The notes under the pieces were generated by a model. The model ran no database searches. It was not told the origin of the DNA and saw only the letters and a list, made by a program, of their open reading frames with translations. The translations under genes and the position numbers were made by a program. A stretch of 64,000 nt of DNA from Bemisia tabaci. Its lineage: Eukaryota > Arthropoda > Insecta > Hemiptera > Aleyrodidae. Positions 56,301 to 64,000 of the stretch are shown piece by piece (position 1 is the first letter of the stretch; each line of letters opens with the position of its first letter). Where the stretch lies: contig NC_092799.1 of assembly GCF_918797505.1 (NCBI RefSeq), forward strand, positions 1,798,001 through 1,862,000. The letters are read 5' to 3'.

Positions 56301-59300
56301 TGTGCCATTAGTTCCTCTATGCACATAAGTATTTTTCCAGAAGAGCCAGAATTTATAGTTCCAAATTGCAAATTGCAGTCCAAATGTTGTTTCGCCTATG
56401 TAACCGACACGATCATTTTTTTTCTGTCGGTTGCGCATGTCATGGCACAAACTCTTCGCTGAAAAGAATCGAATTCATTATGCGAAAAAAAGAACCATAT
56501 TCTTCATAGTTGCGCGTTGTTCTGAGAAAAATTCTCGCTGCATCAAGGAGGTTCATTCCACTCGATGGATTCCTCCCCCCGACGCGAGGTAAAAAGTTGT
56601 GTTCCCTTCGTGACAGTGACATTGTTTAAATCGTGACAAGCGGGGAAACTGCGCTACTTACGGGTACCAAAGGATTTTCGTCATCGCAGTCACAATTACA
56701 GTTCTTCTGAAAGCAAAAAGTATTTCCTTAGGACAACAAGAAGTTACAGAGGAAATGTTCAGCTCGATATTTTAATTGAAATACATTTGATTTGCCGAGT
56801 GCGGTGCTGTAAAATGCCTTAATTTAGCTGGGTATGCAACCTGTGATACTTTTCATCTTAACGCCGCGCGGGCCGCGCCGGCTCGCCATTCCGTAATTGT
56901 TTTCCCGGGGGGGAGGGGGGGTTGCGGATTTGTGTTACAAGCACATTACGAGGAAACGGGGGGGGTGGAGGTAAAAAATCCTATTTTCAGTGCTAAGTAT
57001 TTTATTCATGACCTCCAACCTGTGAGTATAAGAGTACTAATTTTTGTTTTAAATATTTTTTTCAGACCCTGTATCCCGTCGAGACATTGAGTGCTGCCAC
57101 GGTGCAAAGCACGCCAACTGCATGCCGATCGAGCTCCCGCCTGAGGATGAGTTCTACAGGAGTCATTCTCAGTCCTGCGTCAACTTTGTCCGTTCTCTCG
57201 CTGGTGTCCGTCCTGACTGCCGACTTGGTAAGCCCCCACACCCCCTTTGATTCTACACTCTCGGATAAAAAAAAATTAAGGCAGGAGGTATAGCTTGGTT
57301 TTGGGAGAAATACTAATTTGGGAATTATTTTTTAGTATTAATTATTTTCGATAGTTAACATATCATCATTAGATTGTTGATTTTTACGAGGTAATTCGTG
57401 CGGTTTAGTACATTGAAAAAAAAATTCCGGCCATGGAGCCGCTACCCTGGTAAAAATTGGCAGTAGAATCTGTGTTCCAAAATACCATAGACCTAAAGCC
57501 GGTTGTAAGATTTTCAATAGCTTCTATGGCCGGATGCACAATTTCTTATAGCCTTTTATAGCCGATGGCGATTAAGCAACAGCCAGGCGACGATAAAGTG
57601 TATGCTAAATGTTACTAATAACGGATGCTAGGACTTATTGAGTTTTTGGACTACCGCTCTATTTTTGGGGCGTAGTATCTTGATTTATTTTGCGCGGAAA
57701 GTTGCGTACTATTGAAGGATGCCTTTCATTCCTAATAATATGTTGGAGCGCCTTCAATTTCGTATGATACTGTGCAATACCTCTGGTGTGAAATAGTTGT
57801 TTCAAGCGCCGTGGCACGCTGCGGCGCGGCGGGCGGTAGCCAGCGCGAAAAGCGCATTAGCGCCTACAAACCTAACAGGGATACTTCAAGCATTGCGCAA
57901 TGCGTGAAGTATCCCTGTTAGGTTTGTAAGCGCTAGTGCGCGCTTGACTCTGGCAGCACGCAGCGCCGCTCCGCTCCGTGTTAGGCTCCAATATATAATC
58001 TCGCGGAGTCAGCGTTTTTCAACCCATGATTTTAAAATGTTTGCACATCCTGTATGGATTATTCTCATTTTAATTGATGAGAAAAACATATGTATTAAAG
58101 GAAAATATAATGTGTGTTTTGTAAATATTATGGTGGCTCCGTATCAAACTTAATGATTTCCAAAGCGCACGAATTTCTACACGATTTCTTATAGCCTTTT
58201 ATAGCCGATGGTGATAAAGTGTAAAGCCAGGCGATAGGAGCTATAGCCCGGCTGTATACTTTTTTTATCGCTTCGTATAGCCCGGCTGTATGATTTACTC
58301 CGCTTTCTACAGCCAGCTATATGATTTTCTATTGCCTTCTTTAGCCGGCTATAATAATTCCAATGGTATTTTGAAAAGCAGCTCCTATCGCCAATTTTTA
58401 CCAGGGAATTACGGGCTATATAGACATACCGTCCGTTCCGGGCTCAAAGGCCGAAATTTTCGACTGCTGGAGCCGTAGCTTCGATTGCTCCGGGTTCAGA
58501 GGCCGAAGGTACGGCTCCAGCAGCCGGAATTTTCGGCCTTCGAGCCCGGAACGGACGGTATGTCTATATAGCCCGTAATTGCGGCTCCCACGACCGGAGT
58601 TTTTTTTCAGTGTAATACAAATTGTATGTCCATCACTTTAATGGACTTATAAATATGTTACTAGATACGGCGTATCCATCAAGATAAGAAGACTCGAGGG
58701 GCGGAAAGCCGAAACATTTAATGGAATCTAACCAAAGAATATAAAAGGTCTAACTTAAATACTGCAAGCTTAGGAAGAACGCCGTGTGAACATTCGAGAG
58801 TTGCCAAATTTCCTTCCATAATATGTTTATTTTTGAGGAAAGTTATGAATATTTTTCCGTGAAATCTTCAGGGACTTTGGGTGAAACTGCGAACAAAATT
58901 ACCTAAAATATAGGAAAGAAAATACGCATAATTTTACCAAGAAATTCGTGCTTTATCAAAGGAGATTTGGCAACGCCTGAGGATTCATACGGCGTTTTTC
59001 CTTAGCACGGCAGAATAGAGGAGTTGATTCACGCGAGTCTGTGAGAGAAAGGAAAAAATTTTAGCGATTCATTTTTACATCTACAGCATGCGTCCATGGA
59101 TTGCCTATTCTCACTTACATACTTACCCACAAAATTTTTGGAAAGTAATTGCAGCACCTACGACCCAAACTGTAGCCCGCAATGAAAATATCGAAGTAAT
59201 TTTGCAATTCAGAGCAATTATTTTAACAAGAAATTGCATTATTTTCACATTATTCGATTGATAAACGCCAATTTTAAACGACCCAGAAAATGAGTTCCGT

Positions 59301-60772
59301 ATGTAAAAAAGGTAGGCAATTCGCAATGCAAACAAAATTACCACTCATTTCAATTTCATTACGATAAATTTAAATACATGGAGCCTCTTCGGTACACGGA
59401 CTTTATGTCCACTTCTTTTACGTCTACAGAATTTTCGTCCACAATTTTTACGTCAACAGCTCTAAAGCCCACACTATTGTTAAGTCCATTACATAAACGT
59501 CCACTAAGTTAAGTCCACAAACGTAAAGTCCACTAAAATCAAATTCAAGCGTCATATTTTAGTCCGTGTGTAAAATTATATTGACAATATCGAAATAGTA
59601 CAGTAAAATACAGTAGTACATATTTCTTTTTCATCAGTTTAAAAGGGAACAATCAATGCAGAGAGTGCAAACATTTCAAAATCATGAGTTGAAAAACGCT
59701 GACACCGCGAGTTTAAATATTTGATCCCAACACAGAGCGGAGCGGCGTGTTAGCAGCGCAGAACGCGCACTGGTGCCTACAAACCTAACGGGATACTTCA
59801 CGCATTGCGCAACGCGTGAAGTATCCAGTTAGGTTTGTAGGCGCCTGGGCGCGTGTCACGCTGGTTGCCTGCCGCGCCGCAAAGCTTTAAGCAACTATTT
59901 CGCGTCAGAGGCGTTGCACAGTATCCTACAAGATTGAATGCGCACGAAATAACTAGTTAAAGAAGGCTTTCAATTTTGACTGCATCTGTTACTGAAAAAT
60001 GTTTAATTTGGCATTGGAGTGTTTCCTAGGCTCCCGCTTTGGCTTTCATCTTATCATATCCGTACACTGTACACATGAACATATATTTTTATCTGCTCTT
60101 AGAGTCTGTTCTCTTTCATGACTTGATTCATGAATGAAATGTTTTTAAGAATGAAGGTAGTAGTAGTATGCATTTATTTTTGAGGTGGTTCCTGTCATTT
60201 AAATGAGAAGAAAAAAATTTGGACATAACATGTCCACAATTTGGACAATTTTCGACATATTCATGGTTAAATCATATGGACTTAATAAAGACTAGACTTA
60301 ACGTTTAGTGGACATAAATAGCGGTGGAAATTTCTTTAATGGACGAAAGGTAGGTGAACATAAAGTCCTGGAAGCGCCCCTTCAATGATTATGCGAAATA
60401 CACAATACTCGGGTTCAATAGCAATATTTATACAATGTCATTGCAATTGATTGAAATATGTGCTCCTTGGAAAGTAGGTACCTCAAAATGATGGACCCTT
60501 GTTAGTCTCTTCTCGCGCTCACTCTATTTATGGGAACTATTTGTTCTTTACAGGATACCGGGTTCAAACCAATGCTTTGACTTCCTACATCGATGCTAAC
60601 TTCGTCTACGGTTCAAACGAGAAAATTGGATCATTGCTGCGAGAGTTCAAAGAGGGAAAATTGAGGACGATGCCAATTTACGAGGGACTCAAACCTATTT
60701 TGCCCCTGAAGAAATTCCAACCCGACGATGGCTGCATTCGACCTCACAGAGATTTGTTCTGCTTCCTTGCAG
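45635..60772 (+). CDS. Secreted animal haem peroxidase, chorion-peroxidase/peroxinectin-like (5' half only)
   Basis: Partial CDS join(45635-45757, 46970-47134, 51676-51896, 54676-54852, 57066-57227, 60554-60772), continuing past the window. Counting from the ATG at 45642 it gives 353 complete codons, with all junctions GT-AG and in frame. Family members oxidise substrates with H2O2; insect forms act in chorion or cuticle cross-linking and immunity. Seen: a hydrophobic start (MLMLLTTW...AWHA) like a signal peptide; a Cys-containing propeptide (SCITIEDVNAAW); DGACNN in the 140s; RLLPAQYADG; FSLPNARTVS at 180-189; WGQLIDHDLTLT at 211-222 with Gln213, haem-ester Asp216, distal His217 and calcium Asp218; CVNFVRS and CRLG at 264-281; TSYIDANFVYGS at 290-301, the calcium loop. 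Catalytic Arg, haem-linking Glu and proximal His lie downstream. An upstream 5' exon is likely, since an acceptor AG precedes 45635. Confidence 0.9.
46660..46735. mobile_element. MITE family B, short variant
   Basis: GGAAGTATTTATGCTAGAAG is inverted as CTTTCAGCATAAATACGTCC. At 76 bp it lacks the central GAGCCCT palindrome. Confidence 0.5.
46847..46946. mobile_element. MITE family B, degraded copy before exon 2
   Basis: It has TTCTGCTGAACGAAACTATG, GACATGAGCCCTGAG and CATAATGCACATA but has lost its right terminus. It ends about 24 bp before the exon-2 acceptor and so occupies the likely branch-point region. Confidence 0.55.
46970..47134 (+). CDS. Peroxidase exon 2
   Basis: 165 nt, from acceptor TGTTTCAG to donor CGATG|GTAAAT. 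It encodes RKEKSSCITIEDVNAAW through GEALQETARLLVRW, the N-terminal propeptide region of insect peroxidases. It is markedly more GC-rich than its surroundings. A MITE ends just before the acceptor and a heptamer array starts just after the donor. Confidence 0.85.
47148..47646 (+). repeat. (CATTTTT)n heptamer array, ~70 units
   Basis: About 499 bp of CATTTTT with CATTTTC, CATTTCT and CATGTTCCACGTTT variants; higher-order blocks are visible. Because 7 is not a multiple of 3, all + frames stay open (FHFSFFI-type). It starts 13 bp after the exon-2 donor. Confidence 0.9.
47647..47688. mobile_element. MITE family A right-end stub
   Basis: TTGTCGAATGTCGATACGGC followed by TTTCCTATAGCACGGCAG. It directly follows the CATTTTT heptamer array, as if the array had replaced the rest of the element. 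Confidence 0.55.
47700..47865. mobile_element. hAT-type MITE, second copy
   Basis: CAGTAGCGTGGCGTG ... CACGCCACGCCACTG, with the internal ATAATCGATCC / GGATCGATT of the 1542 copy. It is in peroxidase intron 2, just after the heptamer array and family-A stub. Confidence 0.7.
48160..48300. repeat. Dispersed repeat, inverted copy of ~21950-22100
   Basis: CCAAAGTTAATTGGCCCACA, TGTAAATACAAAAGACAATT and TTTTTGGATGAAAATG match the reverse complement of 21980-22070. Confidence 0.5.
48525..49010. mobile_element. MITE family C, truncated copy
   Basis: Homology starts at about TAAGTATCTTGATTTATTTTG and ends at TTTAATGATTTCCAAAGCAC. Both termini are missing. The central palindrome has changed to a GTGGATACC...GGTATCCAC-like form. 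Confidence 0.6.
49920..50041. mobile_element. MITE family B, full copy
   Basis: GGACGTATTTCTGCCAAACG is inverted as CGTTTGATAGAAGTACGTCC. It is a complete ~122-bp element in peroxidase intron 2. Confidence 0.7.
50711..50934. mobile_element. Small palindromic element in peroxidase intron 2
   Basis: GAATTGCTGATTTGACAATT and AGTGACTGCAATG are inverted at the right (TTGCAGTCACTTTC, AATTGTTAAATCAGCAATTT). The centre pairs AATGCTACTTTAACCAC with GTGGTTAAAGTAGCATT. Confidence 0.6.
51676..51896 (+). CDS. Peroxidase exon 3
   Basis: 221 nt, from acceptor GTGCGTAG to donor GACG|GTAATC. It encodes FHLKPDEIPLLQQID..., then YRRLDGACNNIRYPLRGAA and PFKRLLPAQYADG. The DGxCNN and RLLPxxYxDG blocks are standard for animal haem peroxidases. 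The usual WG after CNN is replaced by LRG. Confidence 0.92.
52031..52694. mobile_element. TGGACC-terminus MITE, interrupted
   Basis: TGGACCGAGATTGACAGAAA and GGAACCAAGCCACATCAGCT are inverted on the right as AGCTGATGTGGCTTGGTTCC to GCGGTCCA. The uninterrupted relative is 53518-53771. Confidence 0.65.
52111..52495. mobile_element. Innermost palindromic MITE, ~385 bp
   Basis: AAGTAAACAAACATCGATAT is inverted as ATATCGATGTTTGTTAACTT. The arms are near-complementary throughout, with a TCGCATTCG...CGAATGCGA centre at about 52285-52320. Confidence 0.65.
52791..53038. mobile_element. Small TIR element
   Basis: GACGGCGCACGGTGGATCGG is inverted as GATCCATCGTGCGGCGACGG. The ~250-bp body is AT-rich with no coding. 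Confidence 0.45.
53105..53960. mobile_element. Palindromic element interrupted by a TGGACC MITE
   Basis: TGTAGCCTGAATGAAACCTT and GTTCAAAGCTCGTTTTG (53190-53300) recur inverted at about 53790-53875. The middle contains 53518-53771. The outer ends are poorly defined. Confidence 0.45.
53518..53771. mobile_element. TGGACC-terminus MITE, intact copy
   Basis: TGGACCGCGTTAAGCAGAAA is inverted as TTTCTGTTAAACTCGGTCCA. About 254 bp, in peroxidase intron 3, inside the larger palindrome 53105-53960. Confidence 0.65.
54151..54602. mobile_element. AAGGTGATTCGACGG MITE, copy 2
   Basis: AGGTGATTCGACGGTGCCAT is inverted as ATGGCAACCGTCGAATC. It carries an extra central hairpin (TCGCATTCG...CGAATGCGA) absent from copy 1. 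It lies in peroxidase intron 3 just before exon 4. Confidence 0.65.
54676..54852 (+). CDS. Peroxidase exon 4 (distal haem site)
   Basis: 177 nt, from acceptor CTTTCAG to donor AAAG|GTACG. It encodes ISEPRKGHIEKFSLPNARTV and FMFAAWGQLIDHDLTLTAET. It contains the distal His, its Gln partner, the haem-ester Asp and the first calcium-ligand Asp, all intact. The donor is partly formed by the target-site duplication of a MITE. Confidence 0.95.
54858..55109. mobile_element. MITE family A, inserted in the exon-4 splice donor
   Basis: Termini CTGCCGTGCTAAGG and CCTTAGCACGGCAG are perfect inverse complements. TACG flanks both sides. The left TACG is positions +2 to +5 of the peroxidase exon-4 intron. 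Confidence 0.75.
55306..55593. mobile_element. AAGCGAATTTTATTTA TIR element
   Basis: AAGCGAATTTTATTTAGAGG is inverted as TTTAAATAAAATTCGCTT, followed inward by GGTTCGG on both arms. About 288 bp. Confidence 0.55.
55778..56030. mobile_element. MITE family A, full copy
   Basis: Termini CTGCCGTACTAAGGAAAAAC and TTCTTCTTTGGCACGGTAG, with internal GTTGCCAAATTTCCTTTG. The flanks are TATG and TATA. It lies in peroxidase intron 4. Confidence 0.65.
56244..56382. mobile_element. TGGACTGCATTTTGCAA MITE, copy 2
   Basis: It matches 3157-3295 along its whole 139-bp length (GCCCGGTTTAAAAACAACGT, GTGCACATAAGTATTTTTCC). In peroxidase intron 4. Confidence 0.65.
57066..57227 (+). CDS. Peroxidase exon 5
   Basis: 162 nt, from acceptor TTTTTTCAG to donor CTTG|GTAAGC. 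It encodes DPVSRRDIECCHGAKHANCM and EDEFYRSHSQSCVNFVRSLA...CRLG, the Cys-rich segment after the distal site. Confidence 0.93.
57411..58612. mobile_element. CACTGA-A8 terminus element with nested family C
   Basis: The left end CATTGAAAAAAAAATTCCGG is inverse to the right end CCGGAGTTTTTTTTCAGTG, with TA on both flanks. A GC-rich hairpin of about 165 bp remains at 58416-58583. The left half is interrupted at 57445 by family C. Confidence 0.6.
57445..58406. mobile_element. MITE family C, nested inside another element
   Basis: Complete ends CCCTGGTAAAAATTGGCAGT and TCGCCAATTTTTACCAGGG, with the central palindrome at about 57868-57930. It sits inside the CACTGA-terminus element 57411-58612. Confidence 0.75.
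58762..59013. mobile_element. MITE family A, full copy
   Basis: Termini CTGCAAGCTTAGGAAGAAC and GTTTTTCCTTAGCACGGCAG, flanked on both sides by AATA. It lies in peroxidase intron 5. Confidence 0.65.
59380..60381. mobile_element. GTCCA-rich ~1-kb element with nested family C piece
   Basis: Left GGACTTTATGTCCACTTC and right GTGAACATAAAGTCCTGGAA are inverted. Both flanks repeat short GTCCA/TGGAC motifs at irregular spacing. The core is occupied by 59650-59940. Confidence 0.5.
59650..59940. mobile_element. MITE family C, central fragment
   Basis: It runs from GCAAACATTTCAAAATCATG through the palindrome (ACGCATTGCGCAACGCGTG) to GTTGCACAGTATCCTACAAG. It lies inside the GTCCA-rich element 59380-60381. 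Confidence 0.6.
60554..60772 (+). CDS. Peroxidase exon 6 (calcium loop)
   Basis: 219 nt, from acceptor CTTTACAG to donor GCAG|GTGAGA. It encodes YRVQTNALTSYIDANFVYGS through DLFCFLAG. In the calcium loop Thr, Tyr and Asp are kept and Asn replaces the usual last Ser. The next exon should begin with the (G)D-x-R-x-N-E motif; I cannot find it before 64000. Confidence 0.93.
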
Positions 60773-61253
60773 GTGAGAAAAATTATTTCGAAAATCCTCA
60801 AACATGTAAGAGGGTCCCAAGGGTCATGAAAATCATCTTTATCCGCCAACTTGTCAACGTTGGCCTCTTATTCAAATGACTGGGGGCGCTTACTACTACA
60901 TTATACTGCCGTAACGACCTCTCAGTTACCCCTGTAAAAGAGAGAGCCACTTTTTTTGAGGTGACGAGTAAATATCAAACAAAACGTTAGTTGCATCACG
61001 GTGTCTCTGGCAAAATGTTCCATACAAATAATTAATTGTTGAATCAATTAATTTTTTCAGTCAAAATTCTTTAAATTTCGTCATTTACCTCACGAAAGAA
61101 CGTAACTCCATTTGAATGCTGCCAAATTTCCCCTCGCAACTGGCACACCAACCAAAAGAATCTTGGGCATTTCTACCTGAAAATTAGCCGGATTTTTCCT
61201 CAGATTTCAGGCAAAAATCTGAAAAATTTGGAGAAAAATCTGAAAACAATAAT

Positions 61254-61510
61254 TGGATTGCATTTTACAAAAAAGAACCAGAAGCATTGCAATGATGCTA
61301 AGATTGTGCATTTTCATCCTTTGCAATAAAATGACTAATTTCATGAGAAAATATGAAATTTACTCGATAATTTTTGTCTTAAATTTACGGTTTTTAGCGA
61401 GTGAAATAGAAACTGTCAATGGATAAGGTTTTCCTCCCAATACAAAAAGAAGTCGCACAATCTTTGCAACGTTGCAATGCCCCCGGTTCCTTTTTGCAAA
61501 ATGCAATCAA
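61254..61510. mobile_element. TGGATTGCATTTTGCAA MITE, copy 3
   Basis: TGGATTGCATTTTACAAAAA ... TTTTTGCAAAATGCAATCAA. The interior closely matches 39494-39752 (CATCCTTTGCAATAAAAT, TTTACGGTTTTTAGCGA). Confidence 0.65.
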
Positions 61511-61909
61511 TTCAATTGTTCGGGTACATTTTTCAAATTAATCGATATTTTGAGTAAATTTGACAACCTTGGAATGGAGTTACGTTTCTTCGTCCGGAAG
61601 ACTACGATTTTCCGAGCGCAACCGGCCATATAATAATCAGTTTCAAACGAGACATGTGCTGAACAAAACGTCCTATAACTCAACGAAACACTCTGACATT
61701 CATCCGAGTGACTAGATACCTGGGCTCGTTTAGGAAAGTATTACGGCCGGATCTTACCTTGCTGCTCTTCCTTTCCGAGGCTGCGACAAAATGACTTGAC
61801 AAATTTTTCAACTTTACTTTTAAAATTGCCTCTCTCGAAGGGCGATCACCCATAGAGACCCCGATCTCGGTGATAGTATCGGTTCAACGCTGCCGGCTTG
61901 AAATTAATA

Positions 61910-62031
61910 GGACGCATTTCTGTCAAACGGAACTATGTCCATTATGACATGAGCCCTGTTATGCACATATTCTAATGGGTCTCAGGGCTCATGTCTTTTT
62001 GCACATAGTTCCGTTTGATAGAAATACGTCC
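61910..62031. mobile_element. MITE family B, full copy
   Basis: GGACGCATTTCTGTCAAACG is inverted as CGTTTGATAGAAATACGTCC. The centre (GGGTCTCAGGGCTCATGTC) is in the opposite orientation to other copies. Confidence 0.7.
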
Positions 62032-62439
62032 GATTTTGAAACTGATGTTATCAAATGAAATATTTCGAGGCCTCGTGAAAGTGGAACTTTTAGCAAAGTT
62101 GCGACTATAGTCATGAGATTTCAGTTTTGACGAATGCAAATCAGGGAAACGATAATCTAATTTCTTGAAAGTCACGCCAACTTCACACGTGAATGCGAAC
62201 AGTTTTTGAAACGAATGATTGATTCGAGGATTTCAAGACGGGCAAATTTGATCAAAATCTTGAGCCGCATGAATTGATTATCCTCCTCATCATTCATTAC
62301 GCTTATAAATGAGTCCGCGAGATCACAGTTTTATATTGATGTCTACTAAATAGATTCCTCTATCGGATCAACGAATTTCGAGCGAGAGCAGAAGGAAAAT
62401 TCACAATGCTGTGGGGAAAATGATTTTATCACGAGAAAA

Positions 62440-62835
62440 TGAGGTATAGCAGCTTAAAGATGAACAGGAGATACGCTGGGAGCAACGGAAATATATTTTT
62501 GGAGGAGATGAGCAGGAATTTCTAGATAAAAGAGGGTCCGTAATGATAGACTGCGTCAAATAATGGAAGTCAGAAATAATATGACCGAACCGTTAGCCCA
62601 CAGTCGTATTAATAACAGGATGACAGAGGGAAGGCTGCTAAAGATGCTTGATTGGGTTCCTCCTGGGAGGATACAAAGGGATCACCCAGTAAAAGTGTGG
62701 CTCCAGGGAATAGTACATGAAATGAGGGAGTGCCAACTCCTTGAAGGACTTTGGGAGGAAAGCGTCTCAGAGTGCCAGAGAGCACTGAGCAAGAGACAAG
62801 AGGCGCTTAGCCATTCATTTTTCGAAATGAAAGCC
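62440..62835 (+). pseudogene. Non-LTR retrotransposon ORF2 C-terminal remnant
   Basis: The frame from 62563 reads EPLAHSRINNRMTEGRLLKM, then LDWVPPGRIQRDHPVKVWLQ and EMRECQLLEGLWEE. This matches the pattern found C-terminal to the RT of many non-LTR elements (GHVxRM...LxWxPPGRRxRGRPxxxW...EM). Upstream, one base out of frame, is GDEQEFLDKRGSVMID, which fits the preceding AEMxFLR...RD segment. It is truncated, frameshifted and interrupted at 62834 by a CAGTGGCGTGGCGTG terminus. Confidence 0.55.
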
Positions 62836-64000
62836 AGTGGCGTGGCGTGCTCTGAGATATACCGATTGATCGGTGAGTAAAAAATCGTAAAAAAATCACA
62901 ATCTAATGTCAAAATATCGCGATTTTTCCGTTGAAAAATGCTGCTTGCGCTTAAGACCATTTTTGAGGAGATTTCAAGCGGGAGAAGTTCAAAAGAATGT
63001 CCTGAGAATTTTTACCACAGCCCTCAGACAAAATATTCCCACTGGACCGACCCTGAAACCCATTGGCTTCACGTATGAGATGATTAAGTAATTAATCAAC
63101 ATCAATTAAGGACTCTCGCTGTGATGTCGGACCCTGGCGTGTATTTTTGGCACTCTATGATTTAACTTCCTTTGAGTTGGCCCTCGTCGATTCAAACCAA
63201 CTTCCGAACCCCAATTCTAACTATAGCCCGACGGAAATCGAAGTGAAAAGAAAGTGAGAGTTGGAAAGCCGCAGCGTCTTTGTCCGTGACTTGAGCTGAT
63301 CTATGATTAATCAGTCAGGAACAATGCTTCTACTTTGCGGATTTTGTCAACGGACGTATGGAGATGCCAGTTGATACAGGTGAAGAATAGAAAAGAAAGA
63401 TGTACAGAGCGTGCGGCCCGCTATTGTTCGCGCTTTGCTGCGCCGTGTAAGAAAACTTGTCCAAGGAGGGGACATGCTGTGACAGTTTGAACCGGCCAAA
63501 CTGTCATCTCTTGCGTTTTTATTTGACGCAACCACTTGAACAAGTAGACGTCCTCTTGAAGCTTTATCTGTGATCTTTGTAAATTTCTTCAATTAAAAAA
63601 AATAAAAAAGTAAAAAGTAAAAAAAAAAAATCGAGAAAAAAAATCGAGCATATGTCTATTAAAATATATTGACTCTTGCGATGGTCAATTTTTTCCGTGG
63701 GGAATTTGTTTAAGGAACGGGAGTTGACAAGAGTTAGCGAGAGCAAACGGAGCGGGTTTAACACAACAAGTACCAATTATTAATGTACCTAAGTGTTGAA
63801 TTTAAAAAATTTCAGTTCGTTTACCGTGTTTTGCGTGAAATTTTGATGAAAAAAAATAAACTGATTAGGAATTATTTGGCATTCAGGTTCATTTTCTTAG
63901 AGGAAATCGCACCTGCGAAAAGTTATCGAATCGACGAGAAAAACTTTTCCATAGGGGAATAAGCAGAATGAGTTGGAACATGGTACATAACATGTAAAAG

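Larger units (their letters stand above)
60773..64000 (+). other. Peroxidase intron 6 (incomplete)
   Basis: Follows donor GCAG|GTGAGA. Contains two MITEs (61254, 61910) and the retrotransposon remnant at 62440. No exon with D-x-R-x-N-E or the proximal-His motif was found. Confidence 0.6.

Overview
The window looks like nuclear DNA of an insect. It is AT-rich, intron-containing and full of short inverted-repeat transposons. The two recognisable protein genes have clear insect homologues. The repeat content resembles that of hemipteran, especially whitefly, genomes, but that is an impression, not a search result. Nothing suggests a prokaryote or plasmid.

Two genes are supported, both on the + strand. 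The first is a complete NKAP (NF-kappa-B-activating protein) gene in five coding exons, 22966-28080, giving a 269-residue protein with the conserved NKAP/SynMuv C-terminal domain. Its last exon is the first unit of a 419-bp tandem triplication that runs to about 29226. The second is the 5' half of a secreted animal haem peroxidase (chorion-peroxidase/peroxinectin-like), six exons from 45635 to 60772. It carries a signal-peptide-like start, the distal-His motif WGQLIDHD and the calcium-loop motif TSYIDAN. The exons with the catalytic Arg, the haem-linking Glu and the proximal His must lie beyond the window.

Layout: 1-12100 is intergenic or intronic DNA with scattered MITEs, a 600-bp palindrome, a 171-bp tandem repeat and a broken Penelope-like element. 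12120-12700 is an unusual GC/CpG-rich island ending in a perfect splice-donor sequence. 12700-22900 holds a ~935-bp MITE, GC-rich minisatellites and a ~600-bp near-perfect hairpin. 22966-29226 is NKAP and its duplicated tail. 29227-45600 is repeats plus a tRNA-Trp-like gene. 45635-60772 is the peroxidase, whose introns are packed with nested MITEs, one inserted inside a 5' splice site. 60773-64000 is peroxidase intron with a non-LTR retrotransposon remnant.

NKAP acts in the nucleus in transcription repression and splicing. The peroxidase would act outside the cell. Nothing suggests that the two are functionally linked. All repeat boundaries were found by eye on both strands and may be off by a few bases.
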